Positions 11,571 through 21,782 of a stretch of DNA of 64,000 nucleotides are shown here, in pieces. Source of the DNA: Tenodera sinensis. Lineage: Eukaryota; Arthropoda; Insecta; Mantodea; Mantidae. The stretch spans positions 119,913,735 through 119,977,734 of the forward strand of contig CM060963.1 in assembly GCA_030765045.1 (NCBI GenBank), written 5' to 3'. The position numbers were made by a program, and so were the translations under genes. The first letter of the stretch is position 1. Each line of letters begins with the position of its first letter. Under the pieces are notes generated by a model. That model saw only the letters and a program-made list of their open reading frames with translations. It had not been told where the DNA came from and did not search any database.

Positions 11571-12536
11571 AAATGCAGATCTATTAAACCACATAATTTA
11601 TGTCAAATTCATATTTTTTGTGGAGCAAAAATTTTTTGAGATATTCCTCATTTTTTTTTTTTTTTTAAATTTTGGAATACTTATACTTTTCTCAAATGGG
11701 AAGGCATATTAGCTTTTCCACGTCCTGGACATGCAATGAGAACAGAATTTGAAAGCCAACAGATAGCAACCAGCTTTAAAAAAACTTGGCTCGCCTAAAG
11801 CCTACTCTATTCCCATATTCCCCTTGCACTTACAGGGAAGTTAATTAGCATGCTAACCTTCAAATATGGTTTGATTCCCGACTGGAGGATAGGAATAATT
11901 TCTTTAGCCAGGATTATAATTCATCCTCCTTAAGAGTCTGGAAGTATGAAAGCGTATGAAGGTGTGTGCAAATTTATAATAACCAAACATAAAACAACCC
12001 AAAAATTAACACCACTGGAAGCGAGTGAACATCACTGCTGTTGAACAACTGTTTCATAGATAAAAAGTCACCAATATGACCTCAGATGTGCAACAGAAGA
12101 TTGATGGTCAAGGTTACCTTATACCAATGAATGATATTGATGCATTCATTGTAGTTCGTGAATGGTTGAATATGTTTGATATTTGTTCATTATATTAAAT
12201 TAGGAATGTTATATTTATTTTCCCATCATATTTTAATATCCTAAATATGTAGAAACAATAACCTAATTTAAACAAAGTATAACCTACATTACCCACACTT
12301 AGAAATTCATAAGCAGTTAGTAATACATTCACAGTAATGCCATTGAAGAATACACCTAAATGCACTTGTTACCTATCACCATGCAGAAGGAAATTTTTGT
12401 AAACATAATTCACCCTTGTTACCATATAGACGCATTACAAACCATCTCCATACTAATTTTTATTATGGTAGTTCTGGACATACAATATCCTCCATAAGTT
12501 TAAAAACACCATTCTGCGTAATTATTTTTCTATAAC
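11571..12536. other. No gene recognised
   Basis: AT-rich DNA with a poly-T run near 11650-11665. No domain or repeat is visible. Confidence 0.5.
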
Positions 12537-12876
12537 AACCAACTTGCTGCTGGTGTTTTTAAACACATAAGCCAGAACTGAAAAATTTAATGCCACAGCT
12601 GGGATTTGAACCACGGACCTTCCGCTTCACATGCAGCTGCTCTAACCACTGAGTTACTGTGGCAACTTGCCAGTATGGCATTAAATTCCCCAACCGATTC
12701 GCATTTTCCCAGTAGACCACAAAGGGAATCTAAGATCTGATATAAATAAACCAAGGGCGACTTACAATCGTAAGTACTTTATGTCCCGGGTTTTAATAAC
12801 CTTCAGATGGCAATTTTACTTTTCTAGGGCAATCAACTTGCTGCTGGTGTTCTTACACAGCTTGTGTGTTTAATAT
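12537..12876 (-). repeat. tRNA-bearing repeat family, copy 1
   Basis: Minus-strand copy of a family also present at 20.7, 39.1-39.6 and 48.8 kb. In order (minus strand): a ccagcagcaagttg end block, the acccgggacataaagtactt body, a tRNA-like unit (12592-12663), cattaaatttttcagtt, and a second ggctta..gtgtttaaaaacacc end block. In this copy the two end blocks are in the same direction, unlike the inverted arms seen at 39.1 kb. Confidence 0.75.
12592..12663 (-). tRNA. tRNA-like unit inside the repeat (tRNA-derived, probably not functional)
   Basis: 72 bases fold as a tRNA. The 7-base acceptor stem GCCACAG/CTGTGGC is perfect and followed by A. The D arm is CTC..GAG, an A-box-like region is present, and the T arm holds the B box GGTTCAAATCC. 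The anticodon loop reads ATGTGAA, so the nominal anticodon is GTG (His), but the anticodon stem has a mismatch. It sits inside a dispersed repeat, so I read it as an internal Pol III promoter of the repeat rather than a cellular tRNA gene. Confidence 0.6.
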
Positions 12877-13275
12877 GTATGAGGACACCAGGTCAATCAG
12901 AGCTCACCTACACCTGCTGCAGTGTAGAAAATTACCTGGCTAATCAGAGTTCCTCTCCACTTGTCTGCCCTATAAAAAGTTGACAATCCACAGTAAGCAG
13001 TGTAGTTAGCCCTTTGAAGATGAGCACAACAGGATGGTCCAAATGTTGGTTTTACTTAACATGACATTGCAAGAATCAGATAGCCAAGATATTTATAAAG
13101 CTGGCCTCGGAAGCTTGAGAGAATACTGCAGTGAAATGTTTGACACATAAAATAAAACATGCAGTCTTATTGCATAGGTCAACAGCACAAGGCAGATGAC
13201 ATCATCTTGATGCGGACCAGTGTGTAATGATCTTTTACCATTGGTTTACATTGTGCCCCTTTATGTTGCATTGTC
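12877..13275. other. Possible PLE 3' tail, otherwise non-coding
   Basis: A cctataaaaag box near 12970 is followed by a ctttgaagatgagcac..ggtccaaatgttgg stretch (about 13012-13056). This resembles the hairpin-type tail (gaagatg...gaaacgttgg) seen at the 3' end of Penelope-like elements. No coding part is attached, so the link is weak. Confidence 0.3.
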
Positions 13276-13349
13276 GGTCTGGATGGCTGAGTTGATTAGA
13301 CACTGGCCTACTGATCCCAAGATCGCAGGTTCAAATCCAGCCCAGACCA
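13276..13349 (+). repeat. tRNA-derived SINE head
   Basis: 73 bases start and end with a perfect 7-base acceptor stem, GGTCTGG/CCAGACC, plus discriminator A. They contain an A-box-like TGGCTGAGTTG and the B box GGTTCAAATCC. The anticodon arm is degenerate. A short tail (tttttaagtgtccttgtgg) follows. Best read as a SINE head of tRNA origin unrelated to the repeat at 12.5 kb. Confidence 0.55.
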
Positions 13350-13764
13350 GTTTTTAAGTGTCCTTGTGGAAGGACAATGGGCATTTGTTAAGGTTACCAG
13401 ATTATTTTGTGGAAATGTAGGACACAATGGTTAAAAATGTAGGACATTATCGGTCAAGCAAAAATAATGTAAAATTGTAATTTAAATTCCATTATACTGA
13501 GGGATCTAAATACCTTGAAATCATTGCAGTGTTTTCCACTCTGCAGACGATAACAGCAGCTGATATACACAAGGTCACAAGCATGACTTTTTCTCTGCTC
13601 TGCTCACAATCAGTATTGAACTGATGCGATATCGTGCAGCTGCATTATTACCAGTAAGCTTTATTATTTAGTCCTGTACTTAATCACAAAGTGTATTACG
13701 GCTCAGCATTTGTTTTCTACTGCACAACGTGTATTTATTTACGATTCGTATGTGTTAACTAGTC

Positions 13765-14890
13765 AGCTCGCCAGGTGCAAGTGCGATTTGCAGAAAGATT
13801 TCCAGGTGTAAAAGTTCCATGCTGCACGACAATCCATAAGCTTTACAATAAATTTCAGGCCAAAGGAAGTGTTCAGGCTCAGAAATCCAAGACGGCTTAT
13901 GACTCTTACCGAAGAAATATTAGACAACATTGGTCATCGTTTGGAGAATTCCCCCCAAAAATCGCTTAGGCATCTTTTACAACAGGCAGACATTTCTTAT
14001 GGCTCTTTGCAAAGAGCTACTAAATTGCTGAAGTTAAAACCATATAAAATAACTGTGGCACACGCTCTTCAACCAGATGATCCTGTAATTAGGCACACAT
14101 TTTGTGAGTGGACTCTCAAAAGTGTATACAATGGCAAAATTGACCCACATTTAATACTTTTCACAGACGAGGCTTGGTTCCACCTCATGGATATGTGTGC
14201 ACAAAGTAATCGTTATTGGAACTCTGAGAAACCTAATATTGTTCATGAAATACCCCTTCACGACGAAAAAATTGGTGTACGCTGCGCCATTAGTGGAGAA
14301 AGAGTTATAGGCCCAATTTTTTTTGAGTCAACAGTTGATGCCCGTACATACATGAATACAATTTTGCTCCCTTATTTTTTTTAGAGAATTAACCAAAAGG
14401 GAGCATGAATTTGCCCCTTTTCAACAAGACTGCAACAGCTCATACAGCCAATCTTTCGATGAGAACAATTGAAAGTGTGCTTCAGGACAGAATAATTAGT
14501 AGAAATTTGTGGCCCCCTCAGTCCCCTGACCAAACCCCCGGAAATTTCTATCTCTGGGTTAACTTAAAGATAAAGTGCACAAGCCAAACCCACACACCCT
14601 AGAAGAATTAAAACAAAATATCCATCAGGAACTTGCCAGCATTTCTCAATGTGAACTACAGCAAGTAATGGATAAGTTCCTAAAGAGGTGCTAAAAATGT
14701 ATGGACAATGGTGGTGCCCAGTTTCAGCATCCATTTTAATTATATTGGTAAGTAAAGTCTTTAAAAGTAGTTTTAAAAATGTTGTATGGTTTTATCAGCA
14801 CTGTTCTATGACAGCAGCAGTCGGCAAGGAGCACAGAGGACCCATACAGACAACACAAAGCACAGCCTGTTCAGTCTTTTGGATCACCCA
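13765..14890 (+). pseudogene. Mariner-like transposon, same family as the 10.6-11.5 kb fragments
   Basis: The N-terminus is cut at about 13765. A first frame gives FAERFPGVKVPCCTTIHKLY. A second (13869-14384) gives EEILDNIGHRLENSPQKSLR, LKLKPYKITVAHALQPDDP and LFTDEAWFHLMDMCAQSNRY with the first catalytic Asp, then VHEIPLHDEKIGVRCAISGE. A third (14405-14602) gives KTATAHTANLSMRTIES, where the normal QQD is read as NKT in this frame, and WPPQSPDQTPGNFYLW. A LEELKQNIHQELASIS block follows near 14600. There are at least three frame breaks, so it is inactive. The element 3' end matches the copy at 10.6 kb. Confidence 0.85.
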
Positions 14891-15174
14891 CTATATACAA
14901 GTACCAACAGGTATATACATTTATATGTGCTTAAAATCCTGAAAGATACAATGTTATTATGATCTACAAAAGCCAGTCATACTTCTCTGAAGAACTAATC
15001 TTGTGCAATTAATATAACTTTAGTTTGGTGAATACATTTTCACTCTCTGGTTGACCTGGTATCAAAATTTGTGTTGGTATTGTCAGCTCCTACTCCTAAC
15101 CTACTAAAGTACCTCAAACATATGTTTCCAACTATTTGTATGATAACTTATGTAAGCTTCGGCGGCCAGTGTCC

Positions 15175-15487
15175 ATAATAATAATAACTTTTTCCGGAGA
15201 AGGCCGTATCTTGGTTGTGTTGTTGTTGCCAAAGTTTCATCACCCTACTATGTAGAGCTTCTTCAGGGCTAATGCTTTCTTTGGCAGCACCGCAGGAACT
15301 GTGCTGTCTCTTCAACTTCTCGCTTATTTATATCTTGGCAGTAGAGGTTAGAGCCTGCCCTCTCGTTCTCACTGGCTGATGGTTCGCCAATCCTCACGTT
15401 CTTATCAATGTTTGCCAAATAGTGTGGAGATGTCTTCCATTATCCCTGTTGATACTTTCTTTTAATTTAAATATTTCTATGCTTTAA
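15175..15487 (-). repeat. Left inverted arm of the second PLE
   Basis: About 300 bases that are the reverse complement of 16373-16668. The arm contains the end of the endonuclease frame, the 3' non-coding tail and the PLE terminal hairpin region (ctactatgtagagcttcttc here). It ends with a (TAA)n run at the outer edge. Confidence 0.85.
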
Positions 15488-15492
15488 TTTAA

Positions 15493-16440
15493 TTTTCTTG
15501 AAGCATTCGAAACCACAGCAATAGATACAGCAGATTTGAAACCTTCCCTTTGGCTTAGATACGTAGACGATACATTAGTAATCTGGCCACACGGTAAAAG
15601 CACAATTTCAGACTTCTTAGACCATTTAAACAGCATGCATAAAAATATCCAATTCACAATGGAAATAGAGAATAACGGAAAACTGCCCTTCCTGGATGTT
15701 CTAATTAAACGGAAACAAAATAAGCTAACATTTTCAGTATATCGGAAACCCACGCACACAGATACTTGGACGCTTCATCCCACCATCCCCCAGCTATTAA
15801 ACGACCATTGGCCAACACACTTTTACAGAGCCAACCGCATTTGCAATCCGGAGAACTTACAAGAGGAATTAAATTACTTACAATATGCCCTAGAAGCACA
15901 CAGATATTCAAAAAGACAAATACAAAATCTGCACATAAGTAACAAGAGGCTCACAGAATCAAACCATACAGGAAACAAAAAAGACAAGGATAAAAACACA
16001 GCATGGCTACCTTATGTAAAAGGAACGACCGACAAAATAGCAAAAATATTATTAAAACACAACATCAAAACCAGATATAAACCCACTAAGAAACTCAGAT
16101 CGTTTTTTACGTCCAGTTAAAGACAAACAAGACCCCTTGAACAACGCCGGTGTATACAAAATCGACTATGATTGTGGAGCAGCATATATAGGACAGACAG
16201 ATCAATAAAAATCAGACGGCAAGAACATATCAGAAGTTTAAAACTAAACCAACCCGAAAAATCAGCATTGGCTGAACATGCCATACCCATGAAGCACCAT
16301 ATAGATTTCGACCAAATACAGTTACTAGTTAACTCTGACCATTTTACATATAGAATGGCCAGAGAAAGCATAGAAATATTTAAATTAAAAGAAAGTATCA
16401 ACACGGATAATGGAAGACATCTCCACACTATTTGGCAAAC
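15493..16440 (+). pseudogene. Penelope-like retroelement (second family): RT C-terminus plus GIY-YIG
   Basis: The RT part starts abruptly just before the palm (FETTAIDTADLKP then LWLRYVDDTLVIW), so the N-terminal two thirds are missing. YVDD is intact, followed by GKLPFLDVLIKRKQNKLTF and VYRKPTHTDT. The frame stops at 16120 and a shifted frame gives GVYKIDYDCGAAYIGQT with RSIKIRRQEHIRSLK, the GIY-YIG endonuclease, then a FKLKESINTDNGRH end. One frameshift lies between the domains. It is 5'-truncated and dead, and its sequence is distant from the PLE at 1.3-3.0 kb. Confidence 0.9.
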
Positions 16441-16668
16441 ATTGATAAGAACTCGAGGATTGGCGGACCATCAGCCAATGAGAACAAGAGGGCAGGCTCT
16501 AACCTCTACGGCCAAGATATAAATAAGCGAGAAGTTAAATCAGCATAGTTCCTGCGGTGCTGCCAAAGAAAGCATTAGCCCTGAAGAAGCTCTACATAGT
16601 AGAGTGAAACGTTGGCAACAACAACACAACTAAGACGCGGCCTTCCCCAGAAAAAGTTATTATTATTA
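16373..16668 (+). repeat. Right arm / 3' end of the second PLE
   Basis: Genuine 3' end of the plus-strand PLE: end of the endonuclease frame, non-coding tail, then a ctctacatagtagag palindrome followed by tgaaacgttggcaacaac and a (TAT)n run. The same sequence is inverted at 15175-15487. Confidence 0.85.
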
Positions 16669-16799
16669 TTTGTATGATGGTTGGTGAAAAACATGAAATG
16701 TTGCCTCTGCATCGTTAACATGATGTGCTGACTGTGAACTGAACAATGAACACAGATAAACATGCCCATAACACCAGGAACAAGTATAAACTTCATGTA

Positions 16800-17090
16800 A
16801 AGGCCCATAGAAATAAACTTTCAGAAATCATAAATACACTGGCATAAAAATTAACCAGCCACCTGAACATTTAAAGAGTACTGAATCAGAAACTGTGTTT
16901 AAAAGGGAAATTCACACATTCCTAAATCACCAGTTCCACTCAGTGGAAGAATATATGAGTTATATAGATATTGTAAAATTAGAATGAATTGTACTATTGC
17001 ATAATAATTATGTATTAATTATAGTGTGTTATATATGATATATACCATGTCATGTAAAATGATCAGTGGGTGAATAAATAAACAAAATCT
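16800..17090 (+). pseudogene. LINE ORF2 C-terminal tail and 3' UTR
   Basis: The plus strand reads TVFKREIHTFLNHQFHSVEE then YMSYIDIVKLE and a stop. The FK..L..FL....FYSVEEY pattern is the usual C-terminus of Jockey/CR1-like LINE reverse transcriptase ORFs in insects. An AT-rich 3' UTR ending in gaataaataaacaaaat follows. Everything upstream is missing. Confidence 0.7.
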
Positions 17091-17400
17091 TTAATATCTG
17101 AAATACTGGCAGAATTTTGTGATTTTGTTTCTTAGAAGAGAGAAAGTTTACTTCGAAATTCCTTATTCTTCAATAACCAAACAAAATGCAAATGAAAGAA
17201 TGATATTAAAGTGCCTCTTTGCCTACACAGAACACCACCCTTTTGCCTCGGAGAGCAAATGCTGCGTTGTCAACTCTCACTCTATGTTACTGATGCACAA
17301 ATATGTTCTTTGACCGTAACCAGTGTAACCATAGCCAGTTGCGGCTAATAACTTATTTCTATTTTCCCAATTTCCAATTTATTTTCTAACAATCACAGTT
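17091..17400. other. No gene recognised
   Basis: Short AT-rich stretch before the possible hAT right end. One chance frame of 64 codons has no known motif. Confidence 0.4.
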
Positions 17401-17508
17401 TGTTTCGGTCAATGTAAGATATAAGACTTTTGAAAAATTCCCCCCAGACGCCAGACAAATGGTTTTAATGTAGGGCATGTTTGGGAATTTCGAGAATCTG
17501 GTAACCCT

Positions 17509-18555
17509 AGGTGTGTGTTTGGTGGTATGGAGCATAGGGATAAAAGCCACTTCTTTCTAGTACCAGCTGAACAAAGGAATTGGGAAACTTCTATAACCAA
17601 CTAATTAAAGATGGGTATTGCTGAGAACAATAAGTTAGCGATTATTAAAAGGTGAGATATTCCACACATTTTGTGCAGCTGCAGCACCATTTGGTTGTAT
17701 TTCAAATGTCTATGTTGGCAACAGCTCAACAAGAATGGGAAGGGATGAGGACAAGAGGAACACTCCCATGATAACTTGGGTAAACTGTGTTCGCACTGTT
17801 AGCTTCTATTCCTGAAATTTCAGCTCCTTGCCTCAATTAAGTATGTTTTACAGACACATAAATATAAATAGCATTATATGACTGTCAATTATTGTTCCTA
17901 AAGGTGTAGTCTTAATACTTCCGCAATAAACCAGTGCAATAGTGTAAACTGTGCGCAAAAATACATGTAAAGAATTTTAGCAAACATGCAATATTAACCA
18001 ATCTTAGATACCTGTAAATATGAGAACAGTAAAATATTGAGAAATTTATCACATCGGATTGTTGTTAATTTCTTCCTTTTTAAATATAAATTAACACTGA
18101 AACTGCTGATGTTTGGTCATCCTGCAACCGCAGCTGGCTCAGTCATGACCTGGGTACCTTTTTGTTATCCTAGGTCAATGGGTGGTTTTTGTGGCTACTA
18201 ATGAATCTACCCTTTGAAGTGCTGGCTATTTTATTGAAAAAAAAAAAAAGTGAAGTAACTTTTCACAAATTATCAATTATTATTAACAAAATATATATTT
18301 GCTGGATACCTTTAGCGCTAGCCTCACGTAATGAACACAAATAATAATCTTTGGCAGGATTGGAATTCTGCGGTCACAGTAGAGAAAGGTCATGTGTTAC
18401 TGCACAGAGGTGTGGTGGGAGGTTGCAGATTGAGGGGACGTTCCATGGGCCCCAGAACTCCAATATTGTCTAATCTTTTGATATGGGGTTGTTATAGTTT
18501 TCTTACATATATAATGTTTTAGAAATGATTTGTTTTCAGTGCAGTCAAGGCTTTA
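17509..18555. other. No gene recognised
   Basis: AT-rich DNA with an A-run near 18237-18249. A few short frames show no motif. Confidence 0.5.
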
Positions 18556-18559
18556 TAAG

Positions 18560-18880
18560 GCAACATGTTTAGTTTCCTGGTCTCTCAGGAATGTCTTGGG
18601 GCGTGATACAGATACTGGTCTTCCTAGTTGCTGCATACTTCTCAGCAAGCGCCTCTCCCAGTTGCAGTATGAGGTCCACATGTTTCAATTTGTTTTTGTT
18701 TCAAGCACTGTGCGATACGCAGGCATTTATACCAGCCAAATCTATAGGCATTTTCACGTCATAAAGGCACAATGGCTGTTATGGAGAATCTGTGCAGCAT
18801 TGTCATGTATGTTCCGCTGCCGCAATAACCACGCTTTCATTCACAACCAGGTTTATTATCATTATTATTTGGTCCTTGCA
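18560..18880 (-). pseudogene. piggyBac-like transposase C-terminal remnant
   Basis: The minus strand gives KMPIDLAGINACVSHSA, then after a stop NKNKLKHVDLILQLGEALAE followed by KYAATRK. The DLAGINA..(NK)..R..FIL.LGEEL pattern occurs near the end of the DDE_Tnp_1_7 domain of many insect piggyBac-like proteins. The reading frame is broken and no catalytic Asp is visible. A 126-codon plus-strand frame over the same place is a shadow. Confidence 0.55.
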
Positions 18881-19097
18881 TTCATTATTGTACTACTGCC
18901 GTATGATTAGTTGATAGTTATTGTATATTTTTGAGTTGATTCCTAATGAAATACATTTATGTCTTAATTTATTACATTCTCTTAATAACTGTCAGCACTT
19001 TACATTAACCTATATGTAATGCACTTTGTTACCTTAATCGTACATGGATTCAACACTCAACCTGGTTGGCCTGTTTACTGCCCTCACAAAAACTGGA
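18881..19097. other. No gene recognised
   Basis: Short AT-rich spacer between two transposase relics. Confidence 0.4.
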
Positions 19098-19460
19098 GTC
19101 ATTGCTGGAGGAACTCCTGGTTCAACATGGACAGAACTGTAGGGAGAATATTTTGAAATAGAAAGTAATGAAATTTGCTTTCTATAGCACTGCTTACAAA
19201 ATCATTATATTTCACCTCCCTGCTGGTTTTGTATGTATGCCTCGTTTGTCTTCTCTTCCGTGATGTAGTGATGGGACCTTTTTTACATTCTTTTCTTAAT
19301 CTAAAAATGTACACCTACTCACCCCAGTCGCCTTATGAACTTCACTAACAATGAACGAGACATTGTGTTCAGGGTCCTTTTCATTTAAATAATCAAACAC
19401 TCTAAAAATTGTTTTTCAATGGCCACTTTTAATAATTTCACCCTTTTCTCTGCGATCCAT
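19098..19460 (-). pseudogene. N-terminal part of an insect DDE (Tc1/mariner-like) transposase
   Basis: Minus strand, Met at 19460 followed by DRREKGEIIKSGH, a stop, then FDYLNEKDPEHNVSFIVSEV and HKATGVS. After another stop come SAIESKFHYFLFQNILPTVL and a further Leu-rich piece. This order (VFDYL..E, A..TGVS, I...FY....PT...L) matches the helix-turn-helix N-terminus of a large insect family of DDE transposase-like proteins whose catalytic part is seen at 59735-60690. At least two stops; no catalytic domain is left here. Confidence 0.55.
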
Positions 19461-19647
19461 TGCTCTCTAATCACTTACTGCAATGCACACTATTACCTGA
19501 GAACTTGTAAAACTCGAACATACACCTGAGTTTCCCAAAACCTATGGAAAATCTCCACTGAAATAGAACTCTTGGATATTCTTTAGTTTAGGTGACGCGA
19601 GCACTTGGTCAGAATTTTGGCTAAGTCCAACTCGGCAGTGTGTACGA

Positions 19648-19950
19648 ATGGTCACGAAAGTTGCCGAAGTTGCTGTGTTAATTCAGCGCTGCCAACAGCA
19701 CAATTTCCTCAGGAGTTTGTTGCCAATAGTAAGTTTGAATGTTTTAGCAGGACCCGGTAGTATGCTGGTGACCTTAGAAGCAAGTTGTGAGAGTGCAACG
19801 GATCGCTTCATTAGAATAGTAGATTTAGCGCCTCTGTGCTATAATGAGAAGGAATGCATGCAATTTCTTTACGACGAGGGCCTGCTGAGAACTCGAATGC
19901 TATGCAGGGAATGTGATGCCGTGCTACACCCCGTGAGGAGGATATTATAA
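19648..19950 (+). CDS. Uncertain reading frame with paired cysteines, possible transposon first exon
   Basis: 100 codons from an ATG. The C-terminal half (IVDLAPLCYNEKECMQFLYD then EGLLRTRMLCRECDAVLHP) resembles the N-terminal zinc-binding region of eukaryotic IS1595/Merlin-type proteins, which have a CxxC pair after a hydrophobic FL..GLL segment. A catalytic domain does not follow; the frame runs into AT-rich repeats at 19951. No splice donor is convincing. Function is not assigned. Confidence 0.3.
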   Translation: MVTKVAEVAVLIQRCQQHNFLRSLLPIVSLNVLAGPGSMLVTLEASCESATDRFIRIVDLAPLCYNEKECMQFLYDEGLLRTRMLCRECDAVLHPVRRIL

Positions 19951-20060
19951 TATAAATATAATAAAAATAATAAATAATATTAAATATAAATAATGTGTAA
20001 TATAAATGTAATAATAATAAATAATAATATAATATAAAATAAAGAAATAAAATAAATAAA
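19951..20060. repeat. AT-only low-complexity tract
   Basis: About 110 bases of irregular (TAA)n and (AAAT)n-like sequence. Confidence 0.8.
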
Positions 20061-20279
20061 TAAAAAAAGAACGAGCCAGCATTTCGTGGACCCAGTAACA
20101 AGGCAATAACGATAATGTACACAATAACGGATATTCTTTAGTTTAGGTGACACGAGCCGAATGCATTTACTTAATAAACTAAGGCATCAAATATTACTGC
20201 TTTTTAAGGATAAATAAATAAATAAACGGATTGGTTTTTAAATGCAGAATAAAAGTGTGAGCAAAATAATGTACACAAT

Positions 20280-20480
20280 GAGCAAAACAATAATGTAAAC
20301 GGAGTAGCGCTAGCGGCAACGACGCAAGTGCATTTGCGTTTAATGTGTTGGCAACCGAAAGTAGTGTAGTGTAAAAAGCAATGTTGGCAGATGTGAAAAT
20401 CGCCTGCTAGTGACAGCTAGCTAATGCAGCGAAACCTAGTGGCAATTCTGAAACCACTGTCGGAGCATGCGCAGTAAGTA
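20280..20480 (+). promoter_or_regulatory. Possible CpG-richer promoter or non-coding first exon
   Basis: CpG-richer than its surroundings, with agcgctagcggcaacgacgc near 20306 and a gcatgcgca motif (20467-20473, resembling the NRF-1 site core). It is followed directly by a donor-like GTAAGT at 20474-20479. This could be a host 5' exon and splice donor, but no downstream coding exon was found. Confidence 0.2.
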
Positions 20481-20702
20481 ACTTCGGACTTGTCTGTAAA
20501 TGGCGATTAATGGATGTCTTGGCTTTGGAGATGATCTATGTGTAGATAAATAATTTCATTATTTCCTTACAACTTTGTCACTGGAAGTTTTTACGTATAC
20601 TCTTAGAATGAGAATTGGCCAGCAACGACATTCTCCACTGCATAAACAAAGAATCCAAACACTTTGTTACTTTATTTTTGTAAAGAAATATGTATAGACA
20701 TA

Positions 20703-20940
20703 ATTATTTATTTATGCCAACAAACTTACTGTTGGTGTTTCTAAACACACAAGCCGTGTGTGGGCAAAGTTTGAGAGGTAGGTTTACCAGGAGAAATACG
20801 AACTGGTTTGAGAATTTAATGCCAGTCTAGCAGTTTGTCACAATAGCTCAGTGGTAGAGCAGCCGCCCGGTAAGCGGAAGGTCTGTGGTTCAAATCCCAG
20901 TTGTGGCATTGAATTTTTAAGTTCCAGTTCTACCTCTTAA
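20703..20940 (+). repeat. tRNA-bearing repeat family, copy 2, with a perfect 13-base target duplication
   Basis: 238 bases flanked on both sides by atgtatagacata (20690-20702 and 20941-20953). The element starts attatttatttatgccaaca, has the palindrome-rich end block with gtttctaaacacacaagcc, the tRNA-like unit (20837-20907), then attgaatttttaagttcc and a ctacctctt end. It lacks the right end block seen in the fold-back copy at 39.1 kb. The duplication shows that this is a real, discrete insertion unit. Confidence 0.9.
20837..20907 (+). tRNA. tRNA-like unit inside the repeat (copy 2)
   Basis: 71 bases with acceptor GTCACAA/TTGTGGC (one G-T pair), D arm GCTC..GAGC, anticodon loop CCGGTAA (nominal GGT, but position 33 is C instead of T), T arm with B box GGTTCAAATCC, and discriminator A. 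Position 33 and the anticodon-stem mismatch argue against a working tRNA. The Pol III A and B boxes look intact. Confidence 0.6.
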
Positions 20941-20953
20941 ATGTATAGACATA

Positions 20954-21518
20954 TTGATATAACCTAAATACCATCGCCTAAGAAAGCATTGGAATAATCC
21001 AGATTTTTTTCGTTGCAATTATTTCGGTTTAAAGCAATGTTTTAAAGGTTGGAGCGAGAAAGATGTTAAAATCTGCTTTCACAAAATTTTAAATTTTATT
21101 GTTTTAAAAAATGTTTAATTATATAAAACATTTTCCATTCATACCATTGTATTCTTCGACACATTTCATACCAAAATGCACATTTCTATTTTATCTTTTT
21201 CGCATTAGAAAACACACACTTGGCAATGGCACACTCGATTCTTCCATAAGAGCCCATCGTGCCTTCATGATGTGAAAATTCCAGTAAGTTGTAAAATATA
21301 TGTGAACAAACCAACATCTAGATGGTGCTTTGAGTATTTGTGACCAATTTGGTCGACCACGTCCACTCCATATTTAGAGGTTATAAAATATAACTAAATC
21401 TGTCTTCTTTTTCAAACCAGCCTTAATTTTCATATAAGGATGCACTGTGCTGAGAATCAGGACAATACCACTTCCTTGCTACTAAAATAAGCAACTGAAT
21501 AATATAAAATAGAAATAA
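20954..21518. other. No gene recognised
   Basis: AT-rich DNA with no recognisable domain or element end. Confidence 0.5.
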
Positions 21519-21782
21519 TTAATCGCAATGCTGTGAATCCCTTTCCCCACCTCCACTTCTTGTCATACACGAATTTCTTTCCATTAGTTCCAGCACAAAG
21601 CCATCGGGAGCAGTTACGTTTGTTGTGGTGGGAGATCCTACTTGCTCAGCTTGTTCGGTAGAGTAAGATGAAGTGCTTCGGGTCCATGATTCTCCACCAC
21701 TACTTTGATGCAGGTCTTGTGAATACATTTTTGCTGTCGCGTCAACTACATTCGCACAAAACAAAACTGTTAAGACAAACAA
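21519..21782 (-). CDS. Uncharacterised Ser/Thr-rich reading frame, possible host exon
   Basis: 87 codons. The first Met gives a hydrophobic start (MFVLTVLFCANVVDATA) that could be a signal peptide. Alternatively, a good acceptor (tgtttgtcttaacag) ends at 21767, and the real start could be the Met in aaaaatgtattc, giving MYSQDLHQSSGGESWTRSTS. The rest is Ser/Thr/Gln-rich and ends QHCD. It matches no family I recognise. The acceptor-like sequence is the only sign of a host gene. It could be chance. Confidence 0.3.
   Translation of the reverse strand: MFVLTVLFCANVVDATAKMYSQDLHQSSGGESWTRSTSSYSTEQAEQVGSPTTTNVTAPDGFVLELMERNSCMTRSGGGERDSQHCD

Larger units (their letters stand above)
13385..17508. 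mobile_element. Possible hAT-like element, filled with nested insertions
   Basis: Left end ggttaccagatt (13386-13397), followed by two taggaca blocks, mirrors the right end aatctggtaacc (about 17494-17505), preceded by tagggcatgtttggg. Such ends (ggttaccaga with taggacat sub-ends) occur in hAT-type transposons. No 8-base target duplication is visible. A mariner (13765-14890), a PLE (15175-16668) and a LINE tail (16800-17090) lie between them. Intact hAT coding sequence is not seen. Confidence 0.35.
19573..20157. repeat. Direct repeat pair ggatattctttagtttaggt
   Basis: A 29-base sequence (ggatattctttagtttaggt plus gac[g/a]cgagc) occurs at 19573-19601 and again at about 20129-20157. It brackets the candidate frame at 19648-19950 and an AT-rich tract. 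It may be a duplication or the footprint of an insertion. Confidence 0.6.

Noticed and set aside
18530..18910. 126-codon plus-strand frame
   Set aside because: The opposite strand carries recognisable piggyBac-like text; this frame has none.
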